Shown here piece by piece: positions 29,907 to 39,123 of a stretch of DNA of 64,000 nucleotides. The DNA comes from Streptomyces collinus (GTDB lineage Bacteria; Actinomycetota; Actinomycetes; Streptomycetales; Streptomycetaceae): the NCBI RefSeq assembly GCF_031348265.1, contig NZ_CP133771.1, positions 2,232,001-2,296,000 on the forward strand, in the 5' to 3' direction. A model generated the notes under the pieces. That model was not told the DNA's origin, did no database searches, and saw only the letters and a program-made list of their open reading frames with translations. The position numbers and the translations under genes were made by a program. How positions within the stretch are numbered: the stretch's first letter is position 1; each line of letters starts with the position of its first letter.

Positions 29907-30718
29907 CGGCGTTCCCGCTCACCTGGCTCTACGCCCCGGGCGACCGCCCCCACGTGGTGGCGAAGGCCCTCACCTCCGGCGCCGACGTCGTCGTGATCGA
30001 CCTGGAGGACGCGGTCGCCCCCGACCGCAAGGCCTACGCCCGCGCGGCCACCGCCGAGCTGCTCGCCGGCCCGCCGGCCGTTCCGGTCCACGTGCGCGTC
30101 AACGCCCTGGACGGCCCCTGGGGCGAGCAGGACATCGCGGCCCTGGCCTCGGCTCCCGGGCTCTGCGGCCTCCGCCTCCCCAAGATCACCGCACCTTCCG
30201 AGGTCACCCACGTCGCACGCCGGGCCGCCTCGGCCGACCTGTACGTCCTCCTGGAGACGGCCCTCGCCGTGGAGCGGGCGTACGCCATCGCGTCCGCCCA
30301 TCCGAACCTGCGCGGTGTCGCCCTCGGCGAGGCCGACCTGCGGGCCGACCTCGGCATGCGCGACGACACGGGCCTCGACTGGCCCCGCTCCCGGGTGGTC
30401 GTGGCGGCCCGGGCCGCCGGTCTGCCCCCGCCGCCCCAGTCCGTCCACCCGGACACCCGCGATCTGGACGGGCTGGCCGCCTCCTGTGCCCACGGCCGTG
30501 CCCTGGGCTTCCTCGGCCGCGCCGCGATCCACCCCCGCCAGCTCCCGGTGATCGAACGCGCCTTCCTGCCCACCGAGGCGGACATCGAGCGGGCGGAGAC
30601 GGTCCTCAAGGCGGCCGCCGCGGAGCAGGGCGCCCAGGCCCTCCCGGACGGCCGCTTCGTCGACGCGGCGGTGGTGACGGCCGCCCGGCGCACCTTGTCC
30701 CTGGCCCGCCGCCGCTGA
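29903..30718 (+). CDS. CitE-like HpcH/HpaI aldolase (citrate-lyase beta family)
   Basis: A 271-aa TIM-barrel lyase that cleaves or forms C-C bonds of (hydroxy)acyl-CoA esters with Mg. Motifs: VVIDLEDAVAPDRK (substrate and metal region), GLRLPKI, LLETALAV with the metal-binding Glu, and LGEADLRADLG. The GTG start overlaps the CoA-transferase stop (GTGA). It is the last gene of the operon and is followed directly by a strong terminator. Malyl-CoA, citramalyl-CoA or a related ester is a reasonable substrate class, but not shown by sequence. Confidence 0.88.
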   Translation: MTAFPLTWLYAPGDRPHVVAKALTSGADVVVIDLEDAVAPDRKAYARAATAELLAGPPAVPVHVRVNALDGPWGEQDIAALASAPGLCGLRLPKITAPSEVTHVARRAASADLYVLLETALAVERAYAIASAHPNLRGVALGEADLRADLGMRDDTGLDWPRSRVVVAARAAGLPPPPQSVHPDTRDLDGLAASCAHGRALGFLGRAAIHPRQLPVIERAFLPTEADIERAETVLKAAAAEQGAQALPDGRFVDAAVVTAARRTLSLARRR

Positions 30719-30763
30719 CATGCCGAGAGCGCCCGGGACGACTCCCGGGCGCTCTCGGCATGT
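30718..30763. terminator. Bidirectional terminator, ARH/CitE operon and lgt
   Basis: Perfect 20-bp arms: 30718-30737 starts ACATGCCGAGAGCGCCCGGG, loop ACGACT, then its complement 30744-30763, followed by CTT. It starts at the stop codon of the CitE-like gene and serves the convergent lgt gene too. Confidence 0.9.
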
Positions 30764-30781
30764 CTTAGGGGGCGCGGGCCG

Positions 30782-31723
30782 TCAGGTCTTCTTCCCGGAC
30801 CCGGCCTCGTTCCTCGCCGGGTCCGTCCCGGACTCGTCCGCGATCTCGTCGTCCTTGCCGGCGTCCCCGGACTTCTCATCGCTGTCGGCGTCCTCACCGG
30901 AGGCCGCGGCGCCCGGCTCCACGACGTCCTCCCGCCCGGGCCGCTTCTTCGACGACAGCACCAGGTACGTCACCGCGAGCAGGAACACCAGGATCGCGGT
31001 CCACACGTTCAGCCGGAGGCCCAGGATGTGGTGGGCGTCGTCGACCCGCATGTACTCGATCCACGCCCGGCCCGTGCAGTACGCGGCGACGTACAGCGCG
31101 AACGCCCGGCCGTGTCCGAGCCGGAAGCGGCGGTCCGCCCAGATGACCAGGAACGCCACGCCGATGCACCACAGCGACTCGTACAGGAACGTCGGGTGGT
31201 AGGTGCCCGGCACCCGCCCGTCCGCCGAGGAGGTGATCTCCAGGGCCCAGGGCAGATCGGTGGGCTTGCCGTACAGCTCCTGGTTGAACCAGTTGCCCCA
31301 GCGGCCGATCGCCTGGGCGAAGGCGATGCCGGGGGCGATGGCGTCGGCGTACGCGGGCAGCGGGATGCCACGGCGGCGGCAGCCGATCCACGCGCCCACC
31401 GCGCCGAGTGCGATCGCACCCCAGATGCCGAGGCCGCCCTCCCAGATCTTGAAGGCGTCCACCCAGTCGCGGCCCTCGCTGAAGTACAGCTCGTAGTCCG
31501 TGATCACGTGGTAGAGGCGGCCGCCGACGAGGCCGAAGGGCACGGCCCAGACAGCGATGTCGGCCACCGTGCCGGCCCGCCCGCCCCGGGCGATCCAGCG
31601 CTTGTTGCCGAGCCAGACCGCGACGAAGACGCCGATGATGATGCAGAACGCGTAGCCGCGCAGCGGAATGGGGCCGAGGTACAGCACCCCGCGCGACGGG
31701 CTGGGAATGAAGGCAAGTTCCAT
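30782..31723 (-). CDS. lgt: Prolipoprotein diacylglyceryl transferase
   Basis: A 313-aa polytopic membrane enzyme that transfers diacylglyceryl from phosphatidylglycerol to the lipobox Cys of prolipoproteins. The catalytic signature GRWGNWFNQELYG and the segments GGRLYHVITD and TYHPTFLYE are intact. The C-terminal about 55 residues are an acidic, disordered tail (EDADSDEKSGDAGKDDE...), typical of Streptomyces Lgt. ATG 31723 begins MELAFIPSPSRG, as in homologues; an in-frame ATG 27 nt upstream is less likely. It lies downstream of the thioredoxin-fold gene and the trp cluster, transcribed in the same direction. Confidence 0.95.
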   Translation of the reverse strand: MELAFIPSPSRGVLYLGPIPLRGYAFCIIIGVFVAVWLGNKRWIARGGRAGTVADIAVWAVPFGLVGGRLYHVITDYELYFSEGRDWVDAFKIWEGGLGIWGAIALGAVGAWIGCRRRGIPLPAYADAIAPGIAFAQAIGRWGNWFNQELYGKPTDLPWALEITSSADGRVPGTYHPTFLYESLWCIGVAFLVIWADRRFRLGHGRAFALYVAAYCTGRAWIEYMRVDDAHHILGLRLNVWTAILVFLLAVTYLVLSSKKRPGREDVVEPGAAASGEDADSDEKSGDAGKDDEIADESGTDPARNEAGSGKKT

Positions 31724-31749
31724 GGCAAGGTCGACGCTACCGTGCCGCA

Positions 31750-31773
31750 CCGGGCCGGGGGCGGGCGGCCCGG
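31750..31773 (-). terminator. Possible hairpin between thioredoxin-fold gene and lgt
   Basis: CCGGGCC and GGCCCGG arms with a 10-nt G-rich loop in the 84-nt gap. The stem is short and there is no T-run, so it may only attenuate. Confidence 0.35.
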
Positions 31774-31807
31774 CTACGGGTACATAACGGGGGCGAGAGA
31801 AGGTCCC

Positions 31808-32584
31808 TCACCCCTGGTTGGCCTCCTGCACCATCTGCTTCAGCTTGGCCGGGGTCATCGTCCGGTCCTGGTAGATGTTCTTGCCGTCGAACAGCACGGT
31901 GGGCGTGCCCGAGAAGTCGGCCTTGTCGAAGGCCTGGTGGGACTTGGCGACCCAGCCGTTGTGCTTGCCGTCCTCGACGCACGCGCGGAAGGCCGGGGTG
32001 TCCAGGCCGTCGACCTTGCCGGCCAGCTCGATCAGCTTGCCGTCGTCCGCGTAGGCGTCGTCGACCTCCGGGGGCTGGTTGTCGAACAGCACGTCGTGGT
32101 ACGCGGGGAACTTCCCGGCGTCCTGGGCGCAGGCCGCGGCGTTGGCGGCGTTGCGGGAGCCGGTGCCGCCCATGTTGCCGTCGATGAGGGTGACCAGGTG
32201 GTACTCGACCTTCAGCTGACCGGCGTTCGTCAGCTCGTGGATCACCGGCCGGTACGCCGTCTCGAAGGACTTGCACGCGGGGCAGCGGAAGTCCTCCCAC
32301 ACCGTGAGCGTGGACTTGGCGCTGTCCTTGCCGACCGGGATCGCGAGGCCGTCCTTGCCCTGCGCTCCCGAGGGGGCCACGACCGGGCCCGAGGCCTCGC
32401 TGTCGTCGTCCTTGCCGGCGTTGGCCGCGACGACGCCGATCACCGCCGCGAGTCCCAGGACGGCCACGACGGCGCCGCCCACGATCAGCGCGCGGCGGCG
32501 CTTGTCCGCGGACCTCTGCTTCTCGCGCTCGACCGCCAGCTTCTCCCGGGCGGTGCGCTTTCCCTCACGGTTCTTCTCGCTCAC
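31808..32584 (-). CDS. Membrane-anchored DsbA-like thioredoxin-fold protein (CPAC)
   Basis: A 258-aa protein: basic cytosolic N-terminus (1-31), one membrane anchor (about 32-54), then an extracytoplasmic DsbA/Thioredoxin_4 domain. The redox motif is C101-P-A-C104 and the cis-Pro loop is SGTPTVLFDG. It should form or isomerise disulfides in secreted proteins. The start is GTG 32584; no good ribosome-binding site is visible. It lies just after the trpA terminator. Its overall layout is the same as the protein at 61441 (CPVC), so the window has two paralogues. Confidence 0.88.
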   Translation of the reverse strand: MSEKNREGKRTAREKLAVEREKQRSADKRRRALIVGGAVVAVLGLAAVIGVVAANAGKDDDSEASGPVVAPSGAQGKDGLAIPVGKDSAKSTLTVWEDFRCPACKSFETAYRPVIHELTNAGQLKVEYHLVTLIDGNMGGTGSRNAANAAACAQDAGKFPAYHDVLFDNQPPEVDDAYADDGKLIELAGKVDGLDTPAFRACVEDGKHNGWVAKSHQAFDKADFSGTPTVLFDGKNIYQDRTMTPAKLKQMVQEANQG

Positions 32585-32598
32585 ATCCCGGAAACGAA

Positions 32599-32625
32599 CC
32601 GGGGAGGCGCAGCGCGCCTCCCCGG
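32599..32625 (-). terminator. Terminator after trpA
   Basis: Perfect 12-bp arms CCGGGGAGGCGC (32599-32610) and GCGCCTCCCCGG (32614-32625) with a 3-nt loop, 46 nt past the trpA stop. Confidence 0.8.
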
Positions 32626-32670
32626 CCCCAGGTCCACCCGTACGGGGGACCTGTATGACGTCCCGGCTTC

Positions 32671-33507
32671 TTACGCCTGTCCGCGCACGCCCTTGGCGAG
32701 GTCGCCGGCGAGGACCCGCACGGCCTCCACACCGGCCGCTTCGTCCGGTGCGTCCAGCATCGCCTTGACGAAGGCCGAGCCGACGATCACGCCGTCGGCG
32801 AAGCGCGCGACCTCGGCGGCCTGGGCGGGGTTGGAGACGCCGAGCCCGACGCAGACCGGCAGGTCCGTCCCCGTGGCCCGGGTGCGTTCTACCAGGTCCT
32901 GGGCCTGATTGCTGACGCTGGTGCGGGTGCCGGTGACGCCCATGAGGGAGGCGGCGTAGACGAAGCCGCTGCCCGCCGCGGTGATCTGCGCGAGCCGCTG
33001 GTCCTTGCTGCTGGGCGCGACGACGAACACGGTGGCCAGACCGTGCTTCTCCGCGTGCTCCCTCCACAGGGCCGACTCCTGCACGGGCAGGTCGGGCAGG
33101 ATGCACCCGGCGCCGCCCGCCTCGGCGAGTTCGGCGGTGAACCGCTCGACGCCGTAGCGGTCGATGGGGTTCCAGTACGTCATGACGAGGATGGGCTTGC
33201 CGGTGGCGGCGTGCGCCTCACGGACCGTACGCATCACGTCGGCGATCTTGACGCCGCCGCGCAGGGCGATGTCGTCGGCGGTCTGGATGACCGGGCCGTC
33301 GAGGACGGGGTCGCTGTGCGGCAGGCCCACCTCGACGACGTCGGCGCCGCCGTCGATGACGGCCTTGATCGCCTCGATGCCGCCGTCCACGGTCGGGAAC
33401 CCAGCCGGGAGGTAGGCGATGAGGGCGGAGCGCCCTTCGGACTTGGCCGCGGCGAGGGTGTCACCCAACAGCCGGCCCCTCTGACTGTTCAAAGCAGCGC
33501 CGCTCAC
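32671..33507 (-). CDS. trpA: Tryptophan synthase alpha subunit
   Basis: A 278-aa TIM-barrel that cleaves indole-3-glycerol phosphate to indole and glyceraldehyde 3-phosphate. Typical segments are [29 protein letters not shown] with the catalytic acidic residues, ILPDLP and the phosphate-binding [12 protein letters not shown] 33507 overlaps the trpB stop as GTGA, so alpha and beta subunits are translationally coupled for their complex. TAA stop, followed by a terminator. Confidence 0.97.
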   Translation of the reverse strand: MSGAALNSQRGRLLGDTLAAAKSEGRSALIAYLPAGFPTVDGGIEAIKAVIDGGADVVEVGLPHSDPVLDGPVIQTADDIALRGGVKIADVMRTVREAHAATGKPILVMTYWNPIDRYGVERFTAELAEAGGAGCILPDLPVQESALWREHAEKHGLATVFVVAPSSKDQRLAQITAAGSGFVYAASLMGVTGTRTSVSNQAQDLVERTRATGTDLPVCVGLGVSNPAQAAEVARFADGVIVGSAFVKAMLDAPDEAAGVEAVRVLAGDLAKGVRGQA

Positions 33508-34787
33508 TTGGCGTCCCCCTCGATCTCGGCGGTGCCGGAGGCGTCCTCGGCGACCTCGGCGTCGGTGTCGTACAGGCCGAAGTAGCGCGCGGCGGTGTCC
33601 ATGTCCTTGTCGCCGCGGCCGGACAGGTTGACCACGATCAGCCCGTCCTTGCCCAGCTCCTTGCCGACCTCCAGGGCCCCGGCCAGCGCGTGGGCGCTCT
33701 CGATGGCCGGGATGATGCCCTCGGTGCGCGACAGCAGGCGAAGGGCCTGCATCGCGGCGTCGTCGGTGACCGCGCGGTACTCGCCGCGGCCGGAGTCCTT
33801 CAGGTAGGAGTGCTCCGGGCCGATGCCCGGGTAGTCCAGACCGGCCGAGATCGAGTACGGCTCGGTGATCTGGCCCTCCTCGTCCTGGAGGACGTACGAG
33901 CGGGAGCCGTGCAGGATGCCGGGCTCGCCGGCGGTGAGGGTCGCGGCGTGCTCGCCGGTCTCGACGCCGTGCCCGGCCGGTTCGCAGCCGATGAGGCGGA
34001 CGTCCGGGTCGGGGATGAAGGCGTGGAAGAGACCGATGGCGTTGGAGCCGCCGCCGACACAGGCGACGGCCGCGTCCGGCAGGCGTCCGGCGCGCTCCAG
34101 GAGCTGGCGGCGGGCCTCGACGCCGATGACCCGGTGGAAGTCGCGGACCATCGCCGGGAACGGGTGCGGCCCGGCGACGGTGCCGAAGAGGTAGTGGGTG
34201 TGGTCGACGTTGGCGACCCAGTCGCGGAAGGCCTCGTTGATGGCGTCCTTCAGCGTGCGGCTGCCGGACTTCACGGCGATGACCTCGGCGCCGAGCATGC
34301 GCATGCGGGCCACGTTGAGGGCCTGGCGCTGCGTGTCGATCTCGCCCATGTAGATCGTGCAGTCGAGGCCGAACAGCGCACAGGCGGTGGCGGTGGCCAC
34401 GCCGTGCTGGCCGGCGCCCGTCTCGGCGATGACCCGGGTCTTGCCCATGCGCTGGGTGAGCAGGGCCTGGCCGAGGACGTTGTTGATCTTGTGGGAGCCG
34501 GTGTGGTTGAGGTCCTCGCGCTTGAGGAAGACGCGGGCGCCTCCGGCGTGTTCGGCGAAACGGGGTACTTCCGTCAGCGCCGAGGGGCGGCCGGTGTAGT
34601 TGACCAGGAGGTCGTCGAGTTCCTTGGCGAACTCGGGGTCGTGCTTGGCCTTGTCGTACTCGACGGCGACCTCGTCGACCGCGGCGACGAGGGCCTCGGG
34701 GATGAACTTGCCGCCGAAGGCCCCGAAGTAGCCTTCGGGGTTGGGCGTTTGACCCTCGGGGTCGGGGATGAAGAACTGACTGGGCAT
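33504..34787 (-). CDS. trpB: Tryptophan synthase beta subunit
   Basis: A 427-aa PLP enzyme that condenses indole with serine. The Schiff-base lysine is K100 in HTGSHKINN, and GGGSNAIG binds the PLP phosphate. [12 protein letters not shown] contains the catalytic Glu. It carries a C-terminal acidic tail ([15 protein letters not shown]) of about 20 residues beyond the core, common in Streptomyces. Gene order trpC-trpM-trpB-trpA; 77 nt separate it from trpM. Confidence 0.97.
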   Translation of the reverse strand: MPSQFFIPDPEGQTPNPEGYFGAFGGKFIPEALVAAVDEVAVEYDKAKHDPEFAKELDDLLVNYTGRPSALTEVPRFAEHAGGARVFLKREDLNHTGSHKINNVLGQALLTQRMGKTRVIAETGAGQHGVATATACALFGLDCTIYMGEIDTQRQALNVARMRMLGAEVIAVKSGSRTLKDAINEAFRDWVANVDHTHYLFGTVAGPHPFPAMVRDFHRVIGVEARRQLLERAGRLPDAAVACVGGGSNAIGLFHAFIPDPDVRLIGCEPAGHGVETGEHAATLTAGEPGILHGSRSYVLQDEEGQITEPYSISAGLDYPGIGPEHSYLKDSGRGEYRAVTDDAAMQALRLLSRTEGIIPAIESAHALAGALEVGKELGKDGLIVVNLSGRGDKDMDTAARYFGLYDTDAEVAEDASGTAEIEGDAK

Positions 34788-34864
34788 GCGAATACCTCAC
34801 GGTGAGTGTGTGTGGAATGCACTAATCGCCGTGGGAGCGGGGACCTGTTGTCGGCCGCGGGCCG

Positions 34865-35089
34865 TCAGTGGCTTGTCGCGCCCGCGCGGCGGTAGCCGCA
34901 CATCAAACAGAGCCCCGCGCCCCTGGAGGGGCGCTGCCATCGCATGCCGTTCACCTGGCCGGGCTCGTCACCGATGACGTACCGGACGCGGCGGCCGTGG
35001 ACCCGGCGGGCCGGGGCGCGGCAGCCGCGGGGGCGGCAGCCGCGCGCGAGGCGGGCGTACCGGTCCACGGTCGTCAGGGTGGGAGTCAT
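34865..35089 (-). CDS. trpM: TrpM, small regulator within the trpCMBA locus
   Basis: A 74-aa basic protein (MTPTLTTVDRYARLARGCRP...) between trpC and trpB, in the exact place of the S. coelicolor gene reported to modulate tryptophan biosynthesis and differentiation. It has two Cys pairs or singles (C18, C23, C61, C64 region CLMCGYRRAG), which may bind metal. Identification rests on position and small size; I cannot compare the sequence directly. The first 20 residues could be an over-extension, since no clear ribosome-binding site precedes the ATG. Confidence 0.75.
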   Translation of the reverse strand: MTPTLTTVDRYARLARGCRPRGCRAPARRVHGRRVRYVIGDEPGQVNGMRWQRPSRGAGLCLMCGYRRAGATSH

Positions 35090-35110
35090 CGGGGCAAGCC
35101 TAGCGGGTGA

Positions 35111-35920
35111 TCAGCTCCGGCCGTGCCGGAGTGCGGGGTGCTCACCGGCCGCCACCAGGTCCGAGACCGCCGTCCTCGGGTCCTTGCCGGTGACGAGGGA
35201 CTCGCCGACCAGCACCGCGTCGGCGCCGGCGTTGGCGTACGCGATGAGGTCGTGCGGGCCGCGGACGCCGGACTCGGCGATCTTGATGATGTGGTCGGGG
35301 ATCTCCGGCGCCACCCGCTCGAAGGTGCCGCGGTCGACCTCCAGGGTCTTGAGGTTGCGCGCGTTGACACCGATCACGCGGGCGCCGGCGTCCACCGCGC
35401 GCTCGACCTCGTCCTCGTCGTGCACCTCGACGAGCGGCGTGAGCCCGATGGACTCGGCGCGCTCGATGAGGGACTCCAGGGCGGGCTGGTCGAGGGCGGC
35501 GACGATCAGCAGCACCACGTCGGCACCGTAGGCGCGGGCCTCCCACAGCTGGTACGACGTGACGATGAAGTCCTTGCGCAGGACCGGGATGTCCACCCGG
35601 GCGCGGACCGCCTCCAGGTCGGCGAGCGAGCCGCCGAAGCGGCGCTCCTCGGTGAGGACGGAGATGACGGCCGCGCCGCCCGCCTCGTAGTCCGCGGCGA
35701 GTCCGGCCGGGTCGGCGATCGCGGCCAGCGCGCCCTTGGAGGGGCTGGAGCGCTTGACCTCGCAGATGACCTTGACGCCGTCGCCGCGCAGAGCGGCCGC
35801 GCCGTCCTTGGCCGCGGGTGCCTTCGCCGCGCGCTCCTTGAGCTCGTCGAGGCTGACGCGCGCCTGCCGCTCCGCGAGGTCGGCACGGACTCCGTCGATG
35901 ATCTCGTCGAGCACACTCAC
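35111..35920 (-). CDS. trpC: Indole-3-glycerol phosphate synthase
   Basis: A 269-aa TIM-barrel that cyclises CdRP to indole-3-glycerol phosphate. Catalytic pattern: [17 protein letters not shown], the VEVHDEDE strand, [13 protein letters not shown] and [10 protein letters not shown]. It is a stand-alone TrpC with no TrpF fusion, consistent with PriA supplying TrpF activity. GTG start ([11 protein letters not shown]). First gene of trpCMBA, 140 nt downstream of the DUF2752 gene; that gap contains an imperfect GACC-ATCGG palindrome near 35957-35978 but no obvious leader peptide. Confidence 0.96.
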   Translation of the reverse strand: MSVLDEIIDGVRADLAERQARVSLDELKERAAKAPAAKDGAAALRGDGVKVICEVKRSSPSKGALAAIADPAGLAADYEAGGAAVISVLTEERRFGGSLADLEAVRARVDIPVLRKDFIVTSYQLWEARAYGADVVLLIVAALDQPALESLIERAESIGLTPLVEVHDEDEVERAVDAGARVIGVNARNLKTLEVDRGTFERVAPEIPDHIIKIAESGVRGPHDLIAYANAGADAVLVGESLVTGKDPRTAVSDLVAAGEHPALRHGRS

Positions 35921-36059
35921 GCGAGCGGCCCCCTTCCAGACTCTTGACAGTTCCAGCGACCGATCGGAAACCGATGGTCACTGCGATGGTATCCGCAGCG
36001 GGGCGTAGGCCTCACATCCGGTTGACGCCGGTCCCACTACCTGGACATCAGCCCGTTGA

Positions 36060-36494
36060 TCAAGGATGGAGCCAGCCACCGAAGGGCAGGTTCCGGACAA
36101 CCGTGAAGACCAGCAGCAACGCTCCGAGGCTCCACATCAGTCCCGGAGGGGGGGCGATCCGCAGCGGCTGCCCGCGGACCGCGTGCACCACCCAGACGGT
36201 CCACAGCACGGCGAAGCCCAGATAGCCGAGGGTCGCGAGCGCGTTGGCGTGCAGCGCCGCCAGGAGGTCCCCGTGGACGAAGGCGTGGGCGCTGCGCAGG
36301 CCGCCGCAGCCGGGGCAGTAGAGGCCGGTGTAGCGCAGCAGCGGGCAGGCGGGGTAGTGGCCGGGTTCGTTGGGGTCCACGGTGCCCACGTAGGCGAAGG
36401 CGGCGGCGACGGCCGCGAGCACCCCGGCGGGGACCGCCAGGCGGCTCGGCACGCTCGGTGTCACCCTTCGGCTCTCGGCGTTCACGGTATGCAT
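36060..36494 (-). CDS. DUF2752 membrane protein
   Basis: A 144-aa protein with three membrane segments and the DUF2752 motif CPGCGGLRSAHAFVHGDL (the first part shown: CPGCGGLRSAH). The function of the family is unknown. ATG 36494 (MHTVNAES) gives the family length; a start at 36533 would lie in the preceding terminator hairpin. It lies just downstream of that hairpin, so it probably has its own promoter or depends on read-through, and it precedes trpC. Confidence 0.8.
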   Translation of the reverse strand: MHTVNAESRRVTPSVPSRLAVPAGVLAAVAAAFAYVGTVDPNEPGHYPACPLLRYTGLYCPGCGGLRSAHAFVHGDLLAALHANALATLGYLGFAVLWTVWVVHAVRGQPLRIAPPPGLMWSLGALLLVFTVVRNLPFGGWLHP

Positions 36495-36508
36495 TGTGCC
36501 CCGCACAC

Positions 36509-36554
36509 GCGTGAGGGGCGGTTCCGGCACCACCGTGCCGGCCGCCCCTCACGC
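36509..36554 (-). terminator. Terminator at the end of the trpE operon
   Basis: A 20-bp stem GCGTGAGGGGCGG...CCGGCAC / GTGCCGGCCGCCCCTCACGC with one 2-nt bulge and a 4-nt loop, 23 nt past the stop of the HGxxPAAW gene. Confidence 0.85.
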
Positions 36555-36576
36555 GAGGACGTGCTGTGGCGCGGGG

Positions 36577-36828
36577 TCAGCTCCCGGCGCCGGCCGGCTC
36601 GCGGTCGCCGGTCATCCGGTGCGGCTGGTGCGCCTCCTTCGGCTGGCCGAGGCCCATCATCCGCATGATGCCGCCGACGACACCGCCGAGCAGCACGACC
36701 ACCATGCCCGCCCAGAAGCCCACCGGCTGGTCCAGCACCATGAACGCGCCCGAGACGCAGAAACCGATGAAGGCGATCGTGACACCGGTCCAGGCGGCCG
36801 GGGTGTGACCGTGGCTGCTGCCCGCCAT
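36577..36828 (-). CDS. HGxxPAAW-family small membrane protein
   Basis: An 83-aa protein beginning MAGSSHGHTPAAWTGV, with the motif HGHTPAAW, two membrane helices (about 13-32 and 38-58) and a polar tail. The family name comes from this motif; the function is unknown. GAGGAG lies 6 nt before the ATG. It is downstream of trpE and the TIGR02234 gene on the same strand and ends in a strong terminator. Its conserved place in the trp region suggests a link to tryptophan metabolism (inference). Confidence 0.82.
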   Translation of the reverse strand: MAGSSHGHTPAAWTGVTIAFIGFCVSGAFMVLDQPVGFWAGMVVVLLGGVVGGIMRMMGLGQPKEAHQPHRMTGDREPAGAGS

Positions 36829-36947
36829 TGCTTGCTCCTCGTTGCTGTGTGCGTGTCTGAGCAGGACGCTCGGGCCCATTGTCCCGCACCCACGCCCGCG
36901 CGGTGAGCGGGGGTACTCCCCCGGCCGGCCCGGTCCCCCGTGCGGGC

Positions 36948-37589
36948 TCAGGCCCCGGTCGGGTCCTCGCCGCGGTCGAGCGCCTTCCACAGGTCCTCGG
37001 GCCGGTCGGGGTCGACGGCGGGGGCCTTGCGGCGCGGCTGGGGCGTGCCGCCCCGCTCGTAGCGGCCGGACATGGCGGGCCACAGCCGGCCGTAGCGCAG
37101 GGCGAGCAGCCCGGCCAGGAGGATCAGGACACCGCCGACGACCGCGACGTACGGCCAGGCGGTGTGGCTGAGGGTGTCGACGGAGGCCGAGGTGTCGCCG
37201 GAGGCCTGGGCGGCCTGCTCGTCGAGCGCGGAGCTGTCGGAGGCGCCGAGCAGGGCCGCGGTGATGATGCCGGCGCCGGAGAGGGCCAGCAGCGCGGCGA
37301 CGGCGAAGCGGCCGGCGCGGCGCACGGCGAAGACGGCGACGAGCGCGGCGAGGCCCACGATGGCGAGCGCCGCGGGCACGCCCGTGACGTCGCTGCCCGT
37401 GGCGGTCAGGGGGAAGGCGCCACCGGCCACCGTCGCCGTGCCCTGCGACCACTGCTGCCGGGTGGCGAGCAGCGCCACGGCGGCGCCGAGCGCGCCGCTC
37501 AGCAGGGCGACGGCGAGGCTCAGGCGGCCGGCCCGGGCGGATCCGGGGGCTTCGGAACGGGGGTGAGGTACAGCAGTCACGTACCCCAC
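36948..37589 (-). CDS. TIGR02234-type trp-region membrane protein
   Basis: A 213-aa protein with four membrane segments (about 25-45, 70-90, 92-115, 145-168) and a charged C-terminus (DRPEDLWKALDRGEDPTG). It belongs to the family named for its place near trp genes in actinobacteria; the function is unknown. The sequence contains WSQG near the first loop. Start is GTG 37589 or, 9 nt later, GTG 37580; neither has a decisive ribosome-binding site. It lies 41 nt after trpE. Confidence 0.82.
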   Translation of the reverse strand: MGYVTAVPHPRSEAPGSARAGRLSLAVALLSGALGAAVALLATRQQWSQGTATVAGGAFPLTATGSDVTGVPAALAIVGLAALVAVFAVRRAGRFAVAALLALSGAGIITAALLGASDSSALDEQAAQASGDTSASVDTLSHTAWPYVAVVGGVLILLAGLLALRYGRLWPAMSGRYERGGTPQPRRKAPAVDPDRPEDLWKALDRGEDPTGA

Positions 37590-37630
37590 TATCGCCTGAA
37601 CCCCGGGCGAACCGTCACCCGGGGTTCATC

Positions 37631-39112
37631 TCAGGCCTTTCCGAGCCGGTTCGCCGTGTGGACGGCCCGCAGCACCGCGGCCGCCTTGTTGCGGCACTCG
37701 GTGTCCTCGGCGACGGGGTCGGAGTCGGCGACGATGCCCGCCCCGGCCTGGACGTAGGCGGTGCCGTCCCGCAGGAGGGCGGTGCGGATGGCGATGGCGG
37801 TGTCGGAGTCGCCGGCGAAGTCGAGGTAGCCGACGCAGCCCCCGTACAGCCCGCGCCGGGACGGTTCGAGTGCGTCGATGATCTGCATGGCGCGGGGCTT
37901 GGGGGCGCCGGAGAGGGTGCCGGCCGGGAAGCAGGCGGTGAGGACGTCGAAGGCGGTGCGCCCGGGGGCCACGCGGCCCGTCACCGTCGAGACGATGTGC
38001 ATCACGTGCGAGTACCGCTCGACGGACATGAAGTCCACCACCTCGACCGAGCCGGGCTCGCAGACCCGCCCCAGGTCGTTGCGGCCGAGGTCGACGAGCA
38101 TGAGGTGCTCGGCTCGCTCCTTGGGGTCGGCGAGCAGCTCCTCCGCGAGGGCCTGGTCCTCCTGGGGCGTGGCGCCGCGCCAGCGGGTGCCGGCGATGGG
38201 GTGGACCATGGCCCGGCCGTCCTCGACCTTGACCAGGGCCTCCGGGGAGGAGCCGACGACGTCGAAGCCGTCGAAGCGGAAGAGGTACATGTACGGGGAC
38301 GGGTTGGTGGCCCTCAGGACCCGGTAGACGTCCAGCGCGCTCGCCGTGCACGGCGTCTCGAAGCGCTGGGAGGGGACCACCTGGAAGGCCTCGCCGGCCC
38401 GGATGCGCTCCTTGATGTCCTCGACGGCCACCTGGAAGTCGGGGCCGCCCCACAGCGCGGTGTACTCGGGGAGCTCGGAGGGCGGCAGGACGGCCGGGGG
38501 CTGGGCGACCGGGCGGGAGAGGTCGGCCTCCATGGCGTCGAGGCGGGCGACGGCGTCGGCGTGGGCCTCGTCGACGCCGGTGTCCAGGTCGTTGTGGTTG
38601 ATCGCGTTGGCGATCAGCAGGACCGAGCCCTCCCAGTGGTCCATGACGGCCAGGTCGCTGGTGAGGAGCATGGTCAGCTCGGGCAGCTTCAGGTCGTCGC
38701 GCTCGCCGGGGCCGATCTTCTCCAGGCGGCGGACGATGTCGTAGCCGAGGTAGCCGACCATGCCGCCGGTGAAGGGCGGCATGCCCTCCTGGTGGGGTGT
38801 GTGCAGGGCCTCGATGGTGGCGCGCAGGGCGGCGAGGGGGTCGCCGTCGGTGGGGACGCCGACGGGCGGGGCGCCGAGCCAGTGGGCCTGCCCGTCGCGT
38901 GCGGTCAGCGTCGCGGCGGACCGCACACCCACGAAGGAGTACCGGGACCAGGAGCGGCCGTTCTCCGCGGATTCCAGCAGGAAGGTGCCGGGGCGCTCGG
39001 CGGCGAGCTTGCGGTAGAGCGCGACCGGGGTGTCGCCGTCGGCGAGGAGCTTGCGGGTGACGGGGATGACCCGCCGGTCGGTGGCGAGCTTGCGGAAGGT
39101 CTCGAGGTCCAT
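37631..39112 (-). CDS. trpE: Anthranilate synthase component I
   Basis: A 493-aa enzyme that converts chorismate and ammonia (from TrpG) to anthranilate. The LLES element (45-48) is the tryptophan feedback site. Chorismate-binding core: [46 protein letters not shown] (partly), [11 protein letters not shown] and [10 protein letters not shown]. No TrpG is encoded in the window, so the glutaminase subunit is elsewhere. Only 11 nt separate it from hisI; there is no room for an attenuator leader there. Confidence 0.97.
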   Translation of the reverse strand: MDLETFRKLATDRRVIPVTRKLLADGDTPVALYRKLAAERPGTFLLESAENGRSWSRYSFVGVRSAATLTARDGQAHWLGAPPVGVPTDGDPLAALRATIEALHTPHQEGMPPFTGGMVGYLGYDIVRRLEKIGPGERDDLKLPELTMLLTSDLAVMDHWEGSVLLIANAINHNDLDTGVDEAHADAVARLDAMEADLSRPVAQPPAVLPPSELPEYTALWGGPDFQVAVEDIKERIRAGEAFQVVPSQRFETPCTASALDVYRVLRATNPSPYMYLFRFDGFDVVGSSPEALVKVEDGRAMVHPIAGTRWRGATPQEDQALAEELLADPKERAEHLMLVDLGRNDLGRVCEPGSVEVVDFMSVERYSHVMHIVSTVTGRVAPGRTAFDVLTACFPAGTLSGAPKPRAMQIIDALEPSRRGLYGGCVGYLDFAGDSDTAIAIRTALLRDGTAYVQAGAGIVADSDPVAEDTECRNKAAAVLRAVHTANRLGKA

Positions 39113-39123
39113 GGCGGCTGACC

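Noticed and set aside
36909..36922. GGGGGTACTCCCCC palindrome between the HGxxPAAW and TIGR02234 genes
   Set aside because: 5-bp G/C stem with no other support; not called as terminator or operator.
39113..39123. Attenuator or leader peptide for trpE
   Set aside because: Only 11 nt separate hisI and trpE; no short Trp-rich ORF or paired hairpins there.
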